A stretch of DNA of 64,000 bases from Flavobacterium sp. YJ01 (GTDB lineage: Bacteria > Bacteroidota > Bacteroidia > Flavobacteriales > Flavobacteriaceae): NCBI RefSeq assembly GCF_029320955.1, contig NZ_CP119757.1:5084001-5148000 (forward strand), given 5' to 3'. The stretch's first letter is position 1. Every line of letters begins with the position of its first letter. The translations under genes were made by a program, and so were the position numbers. A model generated the notes under the pieces. That model did no database searches. It saw nothing but the letters and a program-made list of their open reading frames with translations, and had not been told where the DNA came from. Positions 16,865-24,292 of this stretch are shown here, piece by piece.

Positions 16865-18496
16865 ATGAAAGAAATTGTAAAAATCAACCTGGATAATGAA
16901 ATGGACCTGATACTGGCCCATAAACGTTCGATGAAGATAGCCGAGATGTGCGGCATGCCCTTATCAGCGCAGACCCGTTTTTCAACGGCTGTGTCGGAAG
17001 TAGCGCGCTGCTGCATTTCTAACGGACGCAATTCGGTGCTGGTACTGGGAATTAATATCATCAGAGCGACCAAAAAAGAAATACGGGCAGTCCTTACTGA
17101 TGAAGTGGACCTGCAAAAATGCAGCCCGGAGGCCTTCAGATATGCATCAAAAATATCAGGAGATATAGAATATACGTATGACGGCAGCCAGTCGGTGACC
17201 GCACTGAACCATCCAGTTCCTTCGCCGGGCCTTCTTTCGGATGCTAAAATCAAAAGTCTTGCGGAATATTTTGAATATGAGCCCCCCATATCGGCCTATG
17301 ATGAAATCAGGAGGAAAAATATAGAACTGATCGCACTTTCGGAAAAACTTGGTGAGAGTGAAAACCGATATAGAAAACTGGCTGATACCATTCCTGTCTT
17401 AATCTGCATTGTCAACGAGCGCAGCAATGTGCTGCTTTCCAATAATGCACTGGAGGAATATCTTGCGGGACCGCTGCTGCTTTTTGATAAAAAATCCCTG
17501 GGCACATTTCTTCACAGCGAAGATGTTCCGCTTCTTTTGGAAGGCTGGTCAGCAGCCAAAAAGACCCGCGGGGAATTCACCGCCGAGGTGAGGATTAAAA
17601 AGGATGCATTTTATGTCTGGCATGTTGTTTCCATTATGCCAAACAAAACCGAAGACGGTTCCTTCAGCAGCTGGCTTATTTATTTTGTAAACAACAATGC
17701 GCAGAAACTGATGGTTGAAGCCTTAAAGGATAATTCGGAGCTGAAGCAGATCCAGCTGGAACTGGAAAGCGCCAATTCAAAATTAAAGTTTAAAAACAAG
17801 GAGCTTGAACAGTTTGCTTTTATTGCCAGCCATGACCTGCAGGAGCCTCTGCGCAAGATCCTGATTATGCTTTCGCGTGCGGCAGAGCACCTGACCGAAG
17901 AGCAGAAAACAATGTATTACTTTGATAAAATTACAAAGGCGGCAGGGCGTCTGTCTAATTTAATTACCGATGTGCTGAATTATTCCCGCATCAACACCCA
18001 TGAGCAGTTTTTGGAGAAAGTGGACCTTAACGCCATTATTTACGATACCCTTGATGACCTGAGCCTGGTCATCGAAGAAAAGCAGGCGGCGGTAAAGGCA
18101 GAACAGCTTCCTGTGGTCGTAGGACTGGCCGGGCAGCTGCGGCAGTTATTTTTTAACCTGATTAACAATGCCCTTAAATTCAATGCCTCAAGGCCTGAAG
18201 TAAAAATCAGTTCTTTTGAAATTTCAGATCGCAGCGACCGCTCTTTTGATACCGCGGCTCCGGCAGGCGATTTCCATGTGATTTCCATTGCTGATAACGG
18301 GATTGGAATGGACAGCGATTACTCGGGAAGAATTTTTGATATGTTCCAGCGCCTGCACCAGAGGGAGGAATATGGAGGAAATGGAATCGGGCTGGCTTTA
18401 TGCAGACGAATCATTGAAAACCACAATGGGGCAATCAGTTTTAAAAGCATTCCGGATCAAGGGACCACCTTCTGGATTTACCTGCCTAAAAATTAG
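16865..18496 (+). CDS. Histidine kinase with degenerate RsbT-like N-domain and PAS domain
   Basis: 543 residues from the ATG at 16865, four bases after the phosphatase stop. Residues 1-120 look like an RsbT-type domain (VKINLDNEMDLILAHKR, AVSEVARCCISNG), but the N-box asparagine is replaced and no DNGxGI loop is present, so it is unlikely to hydrolyse ATP. A PAS-like region (about 175-290), a coiled coil, HisKA with His323 in ASHDLQEPLRKI and a HATPase domain ending in GNGIGLALCRRIIE follow. I infer that the first domain docks on the stressosome in place of RsbT and transmits its state to the kinase. A receiver gene lies 142 bases downstream. Confidence 0.88.
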   Translation: MKEIVKINLDNEMDLILAHKRSMKIAEMCGMPLSAQTRFSTAVSEVARCCISNGRNSVLVLGINIIRATKKEIRAVLTDEVDLQKCSPEAFRYASKISGDIEYTYDGSQSVTALNHPVPSPGLLSDAKIKSLAEYFEYEPPISAYDEIRRKNIELIALSEKLGESENRYRKLADTIPVLICIVNERSNVLLSNNALEEYLAGPLLLFDKKSLGTFLHSEDVPLLLEGWSAAKKTRGEFTAEVRIKKDAFYVWHVVSIMPNKTEDGSFSSWLIYFVNNNAQKLMVEALKDNSELKQIQLELESANSKLKFKNKELEQFAFIASHDLQEPLRKILIMLSRAAEHLTEEQKTMYYFDKITKAAGRLSNLITDVLNYSRINTHEQFLEKVDLNAIIYDTLDDLSLVIEEKQAAVKAEQLPVVVGLAGQLRQLFFNLINNALKFNASRPEVKISSFEISDRSDRSFDTAAPAGDFHVISIADNGIGMDSDYSGRIFDMFQRLHQREEYGGNGIGLALCRRIIENHNGAISFKSIPDQGTTFWIYLPKN

Positions 18497-18537
18497 AATA
18501 CAGACCGTTTTACAGGTGCTTCCATACAGCATATAAG

Positions 18538-18545
18538 TAATTTTG
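18538..18545 (+). promoter_or_regulatory. Putative -7 promoter box before the receiver gene
   Basis: TAATTTTG matches TAnnTTTG and lies 93 bases before the ATG of the receiver gene; the -33 position has GTG rather than TTG. A weak internal promoter within the stressosome operon is possible. Confidence 0.3.
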
Positions 18546-18638
18546 GGCATGAATATAAAAAGAATAGTAATCCTGCTCCAAACCCTGAGAGGTTAAAACA
18601 CGTATTTATAAAAGCTGCAGCCTTTTAAGGCAGTTAAA

Positions 18639-19025
18639 ATGAAAACCATGTTATATAAAAATATTTTACTGATTGACGATGATCCTGATGATGCCGAACT
18701 GTTTTTAGAAGCCGTTGATTCTCTTAATAAAGGCATTTTAATACGCTGGATAGGAAATCCCCAAGCCGCATTTAAAGAGCTGTCCGCTTCCGATAATCTT
18801 CCCGACCTTATTTTTCTGGACTACAATATGCCGGTGCTTAACGGACTTGAGCTTCTTGAACTGCTGAAAAATGACAATAAGCTTAAAGTTATTCCGGTGA
18901 TTATGATTTCTACGCCTTCACAGGAATTCGTCAAAGAGCTCTTTGCCGGAAACAAGATATTGAAATACTTCAGTAAGCCTAACAGTTTCGGCGAGCTGAT
19001 CGCTGCCCTGGATTCCATACTGTAA
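18639..19025 (+). CDS. Stand-alone receiver protein at the end of the stressosome operon
   Basis: 128 residues; a single receiver domain with DDDPDDAE at 13-20, phospho-acceptor Asp61 in FLDYNMP, MISTPS and a conserved lysine in YFSKPN. There is no output domain. Its position directly after the stressosome kinase makes that kinase the likely phosphodonor. It ends exactly where the convergent corA gene ends: the two stop codons abut with no base between them. Confidence 0.9.
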   Translation: MKTMLYKNILLIDDDPDDAELFLEAVDSLNKGILIRWIGNPQAAFKELSASDNLPDLIFLDYNMPVLNGLELLELLKNDNKLKVIPVIMISTPSQEFVKELFAGNKILKYFSKPNSFGELIAALDSIL

Positions 19026-19928
19026 TCAAAGCCATTTTTTTCTTTTAAACCAGAAAAAGATCAGCACAGATACAGCCAGCATAGCAATAATGGCGGCAGG
19101 ATATCCTAAAGGGGATTCGAGTTCGGGCATAAATTTGAAATTCATCCCGTAAATGCCGGCAATAAAAGTCAGTGGCATAAAGAAAACTGAAAATACTGTC
19201 AGCAGCCTCATGACATCATTGGTCTTTCTGGCAGAAAGAGAAAGATAGATATTCAGGAGGTTATTGGCATCTTCCTGGATCTGGTCATAGAGCAGAACCA
19301 GTTTGGTATGCAGGTCTCTTAAGTCGCGCTGGGCTGGACGTTCTTCTCCTTCTGCTTTAATGGAGCTTACCACTTCGTTGCTCAGCAGCAGCAGTTTTTT
19401 GTAAAGACCGGTCCTGTTTTTAAGATAATATATATCTTCTATCATATCATCGGGTATGTTTTTCTTTAAAAACAGCGTGGATTCGTAGGAATCAATGGCC
19501 GCGGAGAGTTTCATGGCAGGCTCTTCAAAGGACCGCAGGGCGTCACCCACAATATGCATGGCAATCCCAGAGGCTGATTTTATCTTTGCGTCACTGGCCA
19601 TATTATCCATAATATTCTGAATTATGGGCTGTGCGCACCGGTTTATGGTAATGATAAACCTATCAGTGAAAAAAACAGCAATTTTACTGCTCAGGCTTTG
19701 TACGGTAGGCAGTTTCTGGTTTTCATCATGCAGAAGCCTGACAATTAAAAAATGGGTGTCGTTATGTTCTTCGTATTTAGGGAGATGGTCAGGATCAAGA
19801 GAATCCTTAAGGGTGTAGGAATTCAGGCTGTATTTGCTGCTGACCGATTTAAGATCCTCTTCGGAGGGATCATATATATCAATCCATGTGATATCAGTGC
19901 CTTTAATCTGGCAGGTGCTCAGTGCCAT
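19026..19928 (-). CDS. corA: CorA-family magnesium/divalent cation transporter
   Basis: 300 residues. The long N-terminal cytoplasmic domain is followed by helix-rich sequence with a very charged middle, and the C-terminus holds two membrane helices flanking the GMN motif (YGMNFKF, residues 260-266), the selectivity signature of CorA pentamers that import Mg2+ (or Co2+/Ni2+). The KRKKWL tail after the last helix is also typical. The gene overlaps nothing but abuts the receiver gene tail to tail. A further receiver gene lies 16 bases upstream on the same strand, so the two may be co-transcribed, although a functional link is unclear. Confidence 0.93.
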   Translation of the reverse strand: MALSTCQIKGTDITWIDIYDPSEEDLKSVSSKYSLNSYTLKDSLDPDHLPKYEEHNDTHFLIVRLLHDENQKLPTVQSLSSKIAVFFTDRFIITINRCAQPIIQNIMDNMASDAKIKSASGIAMHIVGDALRSFEEPAMKLSAAIDSYESTLFLKKNIPDDMIEDIYYLKNRTGLYKKLLLLSNEVVSSIKAEGEERPAQRDLRDLHTKLVLLYDQIQEDANNLLNIYLSLSARKTNDVMRLLTVFSVFFMPLTFIAGIYGMNFKFMPELESPLGYPAAIIAMLAVSVLIFFWFKRKKWL

Positions 19929-19944
19929 GGTCTTTCATGTTTTA

Positions 19945-20370
19945 TTATAATTGTGCGGCAGGTGTCAGGCTTATGCGCCAGTACTCCACAATGTTTTTCA
20001 TCATCATCTTATAGACCGAGAAATCTTCTTCTTTTTTGAAATATCCCTGGACATTGCAGCGGTAGGCCCTGCTGACATTTTCAGGATTTCGGGAAGTGGA
20101 GAGAAAAATATAAGGCACGCATTTATGGCTGATGCCGATCGTGGAGATAATCTGCTCGCGCAGTTCAAAGCCGTTTATCTTTGGCATGTTGATGTCCGAG
20201 ATGATAAGGAAAGGCACTACCGCAGGATTGGAAAGGTAGGGAATGGCTTCCATTGGATCTTCAATAAATTTAATTTTGTTCGGATAATCCAGACTTTCAA
20301 AAATATCTTTGAGAAAAAGCCTGTCGTCTTCATCATCTTCAATTATAATAATTTCACCGTTTCTTCTCAT
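19945..20370 (-). CDS. Stand-alone receiver protein
   Basis: 141 residues; receiver domain with EDDEDD at 11-16, phospho-acceptor Asp59 in ISDINMP, LSTSRN and a lysine in GYFKKEED. The C-terminal helix ends in EYWRISLTP, which I have seen in Flavobacterium receivers of this type. It precedes corA by 16 bases on the same strand. No kinase is encoded next to it; it may be served by the stressosome kinase or one further away. Confidence 0.88.
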   Translation of the reverse strand: MRRNGEIIIIEDDEDDRLFLKDIFESLDYPNKIKFIEDPMEAIPYLSNPAVVPFLIISDINMPKINGFELREQIISTIGISHKCVPYIFLSTSRNPENVSRAYRCNVQGYFKKEEDFSVYKMMMKNIVEYWRISLTPAAQL

Positions 20371-20488
20371 GCCGTAAAGGTACGTTTTAATAGTTAATCT
20401 TTAAGAAGCCCAGCCTGTTAATTTATCAGATTTCAAGTCTTCGGCGCATACCCGGCCGGATAAATTTATGACGGGCCGCAGCCAGTTG

Positions 20489-20524
20489 AAAAAAACCTTC
20501 TGGAAGAAGCTTCCAAAAGGTTTT
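20489..20524 (-). terminator. Intrinsic terminator of the SRPBCC gene
   Basis: Arms AAAACCTT and AAGGTTTT enclose an inner stem TGGAAG/CTTCCA. In minus-strand sense the hairpin is followed by a run of seven U. It lies 28 bases after the stop of the SRPBCC gene. Confidence 0.8.
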
Positions 20525-20551
20525 GGAAAACAAACAAAGAACATTATCTGT

Positions 20552-21223
20552 TTACTGTTTTGTTTCAAGATAGGATTTAAACCCGCTGATATCATCGTGC
20601 ACTATTTTTTCGAAAATAGGGTTCAGCAGTTTTGCTGCTCCCTGTCCCGCAATTCCCAGCGGGGCGCGGTAGGAAACCGTTATCTCTATTTCGGTTGCGC
20701 TGCCGATGGCTTTGAAAAGTACTTTTCCGAAGTTCTTTACAGGCGCATCATCCAGTGACTGCCAGCTTAAGAGTTTTTCTTTCTGCTCTTTTATGACTTC
20801 AGCCCTCCAGCTCAGCGACCCTATTCCGGCAGGTCCCTTAGCAGTCCATTCAGACTGCGTGCCGCTGATGGTTTTTACCGATTCGAGATGGCTCATGAAT
20901 TTAGGCAGGTTTTCCAGATTTCGCCAGAAGGCATATACCTCGCTGATGGGCCTATTGATGGTGACGCTGGTTCTGATGTTTACATTAGAGCCTTTATCAT
21001 TTTTCAGATGGTCTACGGCGCTGTAAACAGGACAGTAGCCGCTGATCCCGCGTGCCAGCATTGCCCCGCCTGAGGTGATCTGCGTTATGTTTTTCTTTTC
21101 CTGGGTCAGCCCTTTATACAGCAGGTAGGATCCTGCCGCTGCCATCAGGATGCGTTCAAATGCCGAAACATTGACATTGCTTTTTGAAGCAGTATTTCTA
21201 TTGGATAGTGTTGAGGTGTGCAT
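20552..21223 (-). CDS. DUF2892 membrane anchor + SRPBCC (polyketide cyclase/START-like) protein
   Basis: 223 residues. Residues 20-75 (FERILMAAAGSYLLYKGL, then GGAMLARGISGYCPVY) are the DUF2892 type, a short membrane-associated domain. Residues 85-220 form an SRPBCC domain (SVTINRPISEVYAFWRNLEN, PKFMSHLESV), a hydrophobic ligand-binding fold of the cyclase/dehydrase group. This two-part arrangement is common in stress-related gene sets, but the ligand is not known. Two small acidic proteins are encoded just upstream on the same strand (71 and 343 bases away), probably in the same operon. Confidence 0.87.
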   Translation of the reverse strand: MHTSTLSNRNTASKSNVNVSAFERILMAAAGSYLLYKGLTQEKKNITQITSGGAMLARGISGYCPVYSAVDHLKNDKGSNVNIRTSVTINRPISEVYAFWRNLENLPKFMSHLESVKTISGTQSEWTAKGPAGIGSLSWRAEVIKEQKEKLLSWQSLDDAPVKNFGKVLFKAIGSATEIEITVSYRAPLGIAGQGAAKLLNPIFEKIVHDDISGFKSYLETKQ

Positions 21224-21294
21224 CTGTTTTGATTTAAGGTTGTTGTAAATTTTGCGGCTGCCCGGTTGAATGGCTGCGGGCTGTTTAAGATTGT

Positions 21295-21540
21295 CTAATC
21301 TATTTTATAGCCGTCGTCCGAAAAAGTTTCAGGTTCAGATCCGTCTTCATCATTACGCTCCGAAAGATCGTTATCGAGATCATCCGCATCAAGCGCTTGA
21401 TGGTCCTGTAAATTCTCATCCAAATCATCTTTTTCAGGAGTCTGCTGGCCGTCTCTTTCAAGAGCATTAGAGAATTCATTATCGAGATAAGCGTTATCTG
21501 AAGCATTGCTGTTATCGTAATTGCTGCTGTCTGTGATCAT
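21295..21540 (-). CDS. Small, highly acidic hypothetical protein
   Basis: 81 residues rich in Asp, Asn, Glu and Ser with almost no hydrophobic residues, hence probably intrinsically disordered. It ends SDDGYKID. No recognised domain. It starts 26 bases after the next small gene upstream, in a minus-strand run leading to the SRPBCC gene. Similar acidic small proteins occur at 21567, 26840 and 34545; they share DER/NDEDG-type motifs, suggesting a loose family. Confidence 0.65.
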   Translation of the reverse strand: MITDSSNYDNSNASDNAYLDNEFSNALERDGQQTPEKDDLDENLQDHQALDADDLDNDLSERNDEDGSEPETFSDDGYKID

Positions 21541-21566
21541 GGCATTCTTGTTTTTTAGTTTATATC

Positions 21567-21791
21567 TTAACTGTTGGTTGCAGCGCTGCCTGTGCTTCCG
21601 GCGCCTCCGGAATTGTTGTTGCCGCCGTCCTCTTCATAACGGACCGGATCTGTTCCGTCCTGATCACGCTCATCTTCCCAGTCCCCGGTATTGGCACTTT
21701 TATCGCTGTCTTTATCTCCTGAAGCTTTAAGATGCTGGTGATAAGGACATTTTTGAAGTTCTTGTTCGCTGTAATTATTCAGATTTTCCAT
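21567..21791 (-). CDS. Small hydrophilic hypothetical protein
   Basis: 74 residues. The N-terminal half (ENLNNYSEQELQKCPYHQHL) looks folded and carries a Cys-Pro-Tyr-His; the second half is acidic and glycine-rich (DERDQDGTDPVRYEEDGG) and ends in a Gly/Ser/Asn tail. No known domain. First gene of the minus-strand run with the acidic protein and the SRPBCC gene. The 283 bases upstream (21792-22075) separate it from a divergent small gene and carry that gene's promoter. Confidence 0.65.
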   Translation of the reverse strand: MENLNNYSEQELQKCPYHQHLKASGDKDSDKSANTGDWEDERDQDGTDPVRYEEDGGNNNSGGAGSTGSAATNS

Positions 21792-22004
21792 GATTGCTCT
21801 ATTTTAGGATTTTTATATACTAAAATTAATTCATGTCTTAATTATTTTTCTTACAGAAAAAATGGGATTTATTGTCAAATTAACATGTTGCGGATGGCGG
21901 TGTTTTTTTAGTTTTTTTGTTTTTCATTTGTGCAGTATGATGGCGGAGCCTGCTTTGGTAATTGTTTAAAAGAGACTGAAATCGTTTTTTAACAGTGGGG
22001 CCGA

Positions 22005-22034
22005 TTGACGCTTCAGCCTAAATTATTATATTTG
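22005..22034 (+). promoter_or_regulatory. Promoter matching the Bacteroidota consensus
   Basis: TTG at 22005-22007 and TATATTTG at 22027-22034 are separated by exactly 19 bases, the best consensus match I found in the window. It drives the small gene whose ATG is at 22076, giving a leader of about 35 bases. Confidence 0.65.
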
Positions 22035-22075
22035 ATTAAATATTCATCACTATTATAATTTACAGATCTTTCAAA

Positions 22076-22321
22076 ATGGAAAAAGCAATACAGCTGCAGG
22101 TGAGAAAAGATTTGAATCCGCAGGAGCAGCTCACCGTAATTAAACTCAAGGGAAGCCTGATTTCAAAAGGATATACCGAAATTATCCATATCTTGGACCA
22201 GGATGAGGATTTTCATATCAATACCTTTGAGACAGCTGCGGACAAACGCAATGAAGTGCAGCAGTATATTACTGCATTCATCAGCCAGGAAAATCTTCTT
22301 GATACTATCACAATCAAGTAA
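22076..22321 (+). CDS. Small hypothetical protein
   Basis: 81 residues, mixed charged and hydrophobic composition consistent with a folded alpha/beta domain (LTVIKLKGSLISKGYTEIIH). I do not recognise the family. A consensus promoter sits 42 bases upstream, and xseA begins 128 bases downstream on the same strand; whether they share a transcript is open. No signal peptide or membrane segment. Confidence 0.62.
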   Translation: MEKAIQLQVRKDLNPQEQLTVIKLKGSLISKGYTEIIHILDQDEDFHINTFETAADKRNEVQQYITAFISQENLLDTITIK

Positions 22322-22449
22322 AACCGTCTTTTCAGGAAGCTAGGGATTCAATTTTCATGGCTTCTAAACTGTATTTTTGAGATTTCAAGCTGTAATCAGT
22401 ACTTTAGCAGCGAAAGAAAACACATCCAGCAGACGATTTAAACCGCATA

Positions 22450-23886
22450 ATGGGACCAGACCAGTATATCAGACTCTCGCAGCTAAACGACCAGATCCAG
22501 GATACGATTAATGACCGGTTTAAAGGACATGCGTACTGGGTGGTGGCTGATATCACCAGCCATTCTTTTAAGGCTGATAAAAAGATCCATTATTTTGAGC
22601 TGGTGGAGAAATCAGAAACCAGCAGCGCTATTACAGCAAAGATAATGGGCAAATCCTGGGGAGCAGGGGCGCTTCGGATACTTGATTTTGAAATCACAAC
22701 CGGACAGCGTTTTACCAACAATCTGCATGTGCTGGTGCAGGTAAGCGTTGACTTTCATCCGCTCTACGGGCTTTCGGTAAACCTGCTGGATATTGACAGT
22801 AATTTTATGCTCGGGATTCTCGAACAGCAGCGTAATGCCACACTGGCAAGGCTGGTCAGGGAAAATGACTACATATGGAAAGAAGGCGAGCAGTATTCTA
22901 CGCTGAACAGCCGTCTGAAACTTCCCGCGGTAATTCAGAGGATAGCTGTAATATCTTCGAGCAGTTCTGCCGGAAATGAGGATTTCCGCCATACGATGCT
23001 TCACAATGATTTCGGCTATGTTTTCCAGATTGATGATTACCATACTGTAGTGCAGGGGGACAACAATGCAAAACTGTTTCTCAATAAACTTATCGATGTC
23101 TACAATACCGGAATCCCTTACGATGCCATTGCCATTACAAGAGGAGGAGGTTCGCAGTCGGACTTCCTGATTTTTGACAATTACGCTATAGGGAGGGCTG
23201 TTGCTAAGTTTCCCATCCCGGTCATTACAGGAATAGGGCACCAGAAAAATGTGAGCATCACCGATCTGATGGCGCACACCCATACCAAAACCCCTACCAA
23301 GGCCGCGGAATTCATTATTGCCCACAACCGCAGTTTCGAGGAAAGCATACTATCGCTGCAGCGGACGATTGTGATTAAATCCCAGCAGTTGTTTATGGGA
23401 CATTATAAAGAGCTCAGCCAGATGAAAAATGCTGTTTCTTATAATGCAGCGGCATTGGCCGCAAACCATAAAAAGCAGCTGGACAAGACCAGGGAGCATA
23501 TTATCAGAAATTTAAGAGCTGTGCTGCATGAGAACCAGAAAAGACTGCTCGCTGCTGCCCAGCATACCCTTCAGCGCCCCAGGATGCTGATGGTTGAGCG
23601 AAAGGGTGAACTGCTTCAGCTTAGAAATGCAATAAAAACATTCACTAATGCTTACCTTCGCAGACAGGAGCTCACGCTGGAACATTATCATAAAACCGTG
23701 AAAATAATGTCTCCGCAGAATATCCTGAAAAAAGGGTATGCCATTATCAAAGTAAACGAAGCCATTGCCAGCAGCGCCAAAGGGATAAAGAAAGGCGACG
23801 ATATTGAAGTGATCCTGAAGGATACCAGACTGATAAGCACCGTTAAAGAAAAAATACAATACGATGGAAGAGAACCAGACTTATGA
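22450..23886 (+). CDS. xseA: Exodeoxyribonuclease VII large subunit
   Basis: 478 residues. It carries an N-terminal OB-fold region (residues 1-110), the central nuclease domain (VIQRIAVISSSSSAGNEDF, AITRGGGSQSDF, PVITGIGHQKNVSITDLMAH, KTPTKAAEFI) and the long helical C-terminal part ending in the conserved ILKKGYAIIKVN segment. Exonuclease VII degrades single-stranded DNA from both ends in repair. Length is within the usual 400-480 range. The small subunit gene overlaps its last 23 bases, the normal arrangement. Confidence 0.95.
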   Translation: MGPDQYIRLSQLNDQIQDTINDRFKGHAYWVVADITSHSFKADKKIHYFELVEKSETSSAITAKIMGKSWGAGALRILDFEITTGQRFTNNLHVLVQVSVDFHPLYGLSVNLLDIDSNFMLGILEQQRNATLARLVRENDYIWKEGEQYSTLNSRLKLPAVIQRIAVISSSSSAGNEDFRHTMLHNDFGYVFQIDDYHTVVQGDNNAKLFLNKLIDVYNTGIPYDAIAITRGGGSQSDFLIFDNYAIGRAVAKFPIPVITGIGHQKNVSITDLMAHTHTKTPTKAAEFIIAHNRSFEESILSLQRTIVIKSQQLFMGHYKELSQMKNAVSYNAAALAANHKKQLDKTREHIIRNLRAVLHENQKRLLAAAQHTLQRPRMLMVERKGELLQLRNAIKTFTNAYLRRQELTLEHYHKTVKIMSPQNILKKGYAIIKVNEAIASSAKGIKKGDDIEVILKDTRLISTVKEKIQYDGREPDL

Positions 23887-24070
23887 AAAAGCTTTTGCCG
23901 AACTGAGCGCTATTTCGAAAGAAATTGAAAATGAAACCATTTCGGTGGACGAGCTGGCATCAAAGGTAAAAAGAGCATCCGAGCTCATTGAATTCTGCCA
24001 GAATAGGCTGAAAGCTACCGAAGCTGAGGTCGTTAAAATTATCGGCAGTATGGAGAATCCTAAAGAATAA
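23864..24070 (+). CDS. xseB: Exodeoxyribonuclease VII small subunit
   Basis: 68 residues with the XseB pattern: YEKAFAELSAISKEIENE then DELASKVKRASELIEFCQNRL, two helices that bind the C-terminal stalk of XseA. The overlap with xseA (23 bases) indicates coupled translation in fixed stoichiometry. Confidence 0.95.
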   Translation: MEENQTYEKAFAELSAISKEIENETISVDELASKVKRASELIEFCQNRLKATEAEVVKIIGSMENPKE

Positions 24071-24180
24071 ACTATTACACCGTACACTAAAATACCGGTT
24101 TAAGGCGTTACAATATAAATTACACTCCGATAAACCGGATGCCTCTGCTGAAAAGTTTCTGGTATTCTATATTACACGCC

Positions 24181-24230
24181 AATACAAAACAAAGCCCATT
24201 GTTTCACTTGAATAATGGGCTTTTGTATTA
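24181..24230. terminator. Intrinsic terminator after xseAB
   Basis: AAGCCCATT (24192-24200) pairs with AATGGGCTT (24214-24222), extended by flanking AATAC/GTATT; a T-rich tail follows on the plus strand and an A-rich one precedes it. It may also serve the convergent helicase gene. Confidence 0.75.
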
Positions 24231-24292
24231 AAGTAAGCGATTAATTTTTTAATTTAAAGGCTATTTTGATACCTTTTTATATGCGGGAGTTT

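Noticed and set aside
24093..24139. Imperfect inverted repeat ACCGGTTTA ... TAAACCGGA
   Set aside because: One mismatch, a loop of nearly 30 bases and no U run; the true terminator of xseAB is the perfect hairpin at 24181-24230.
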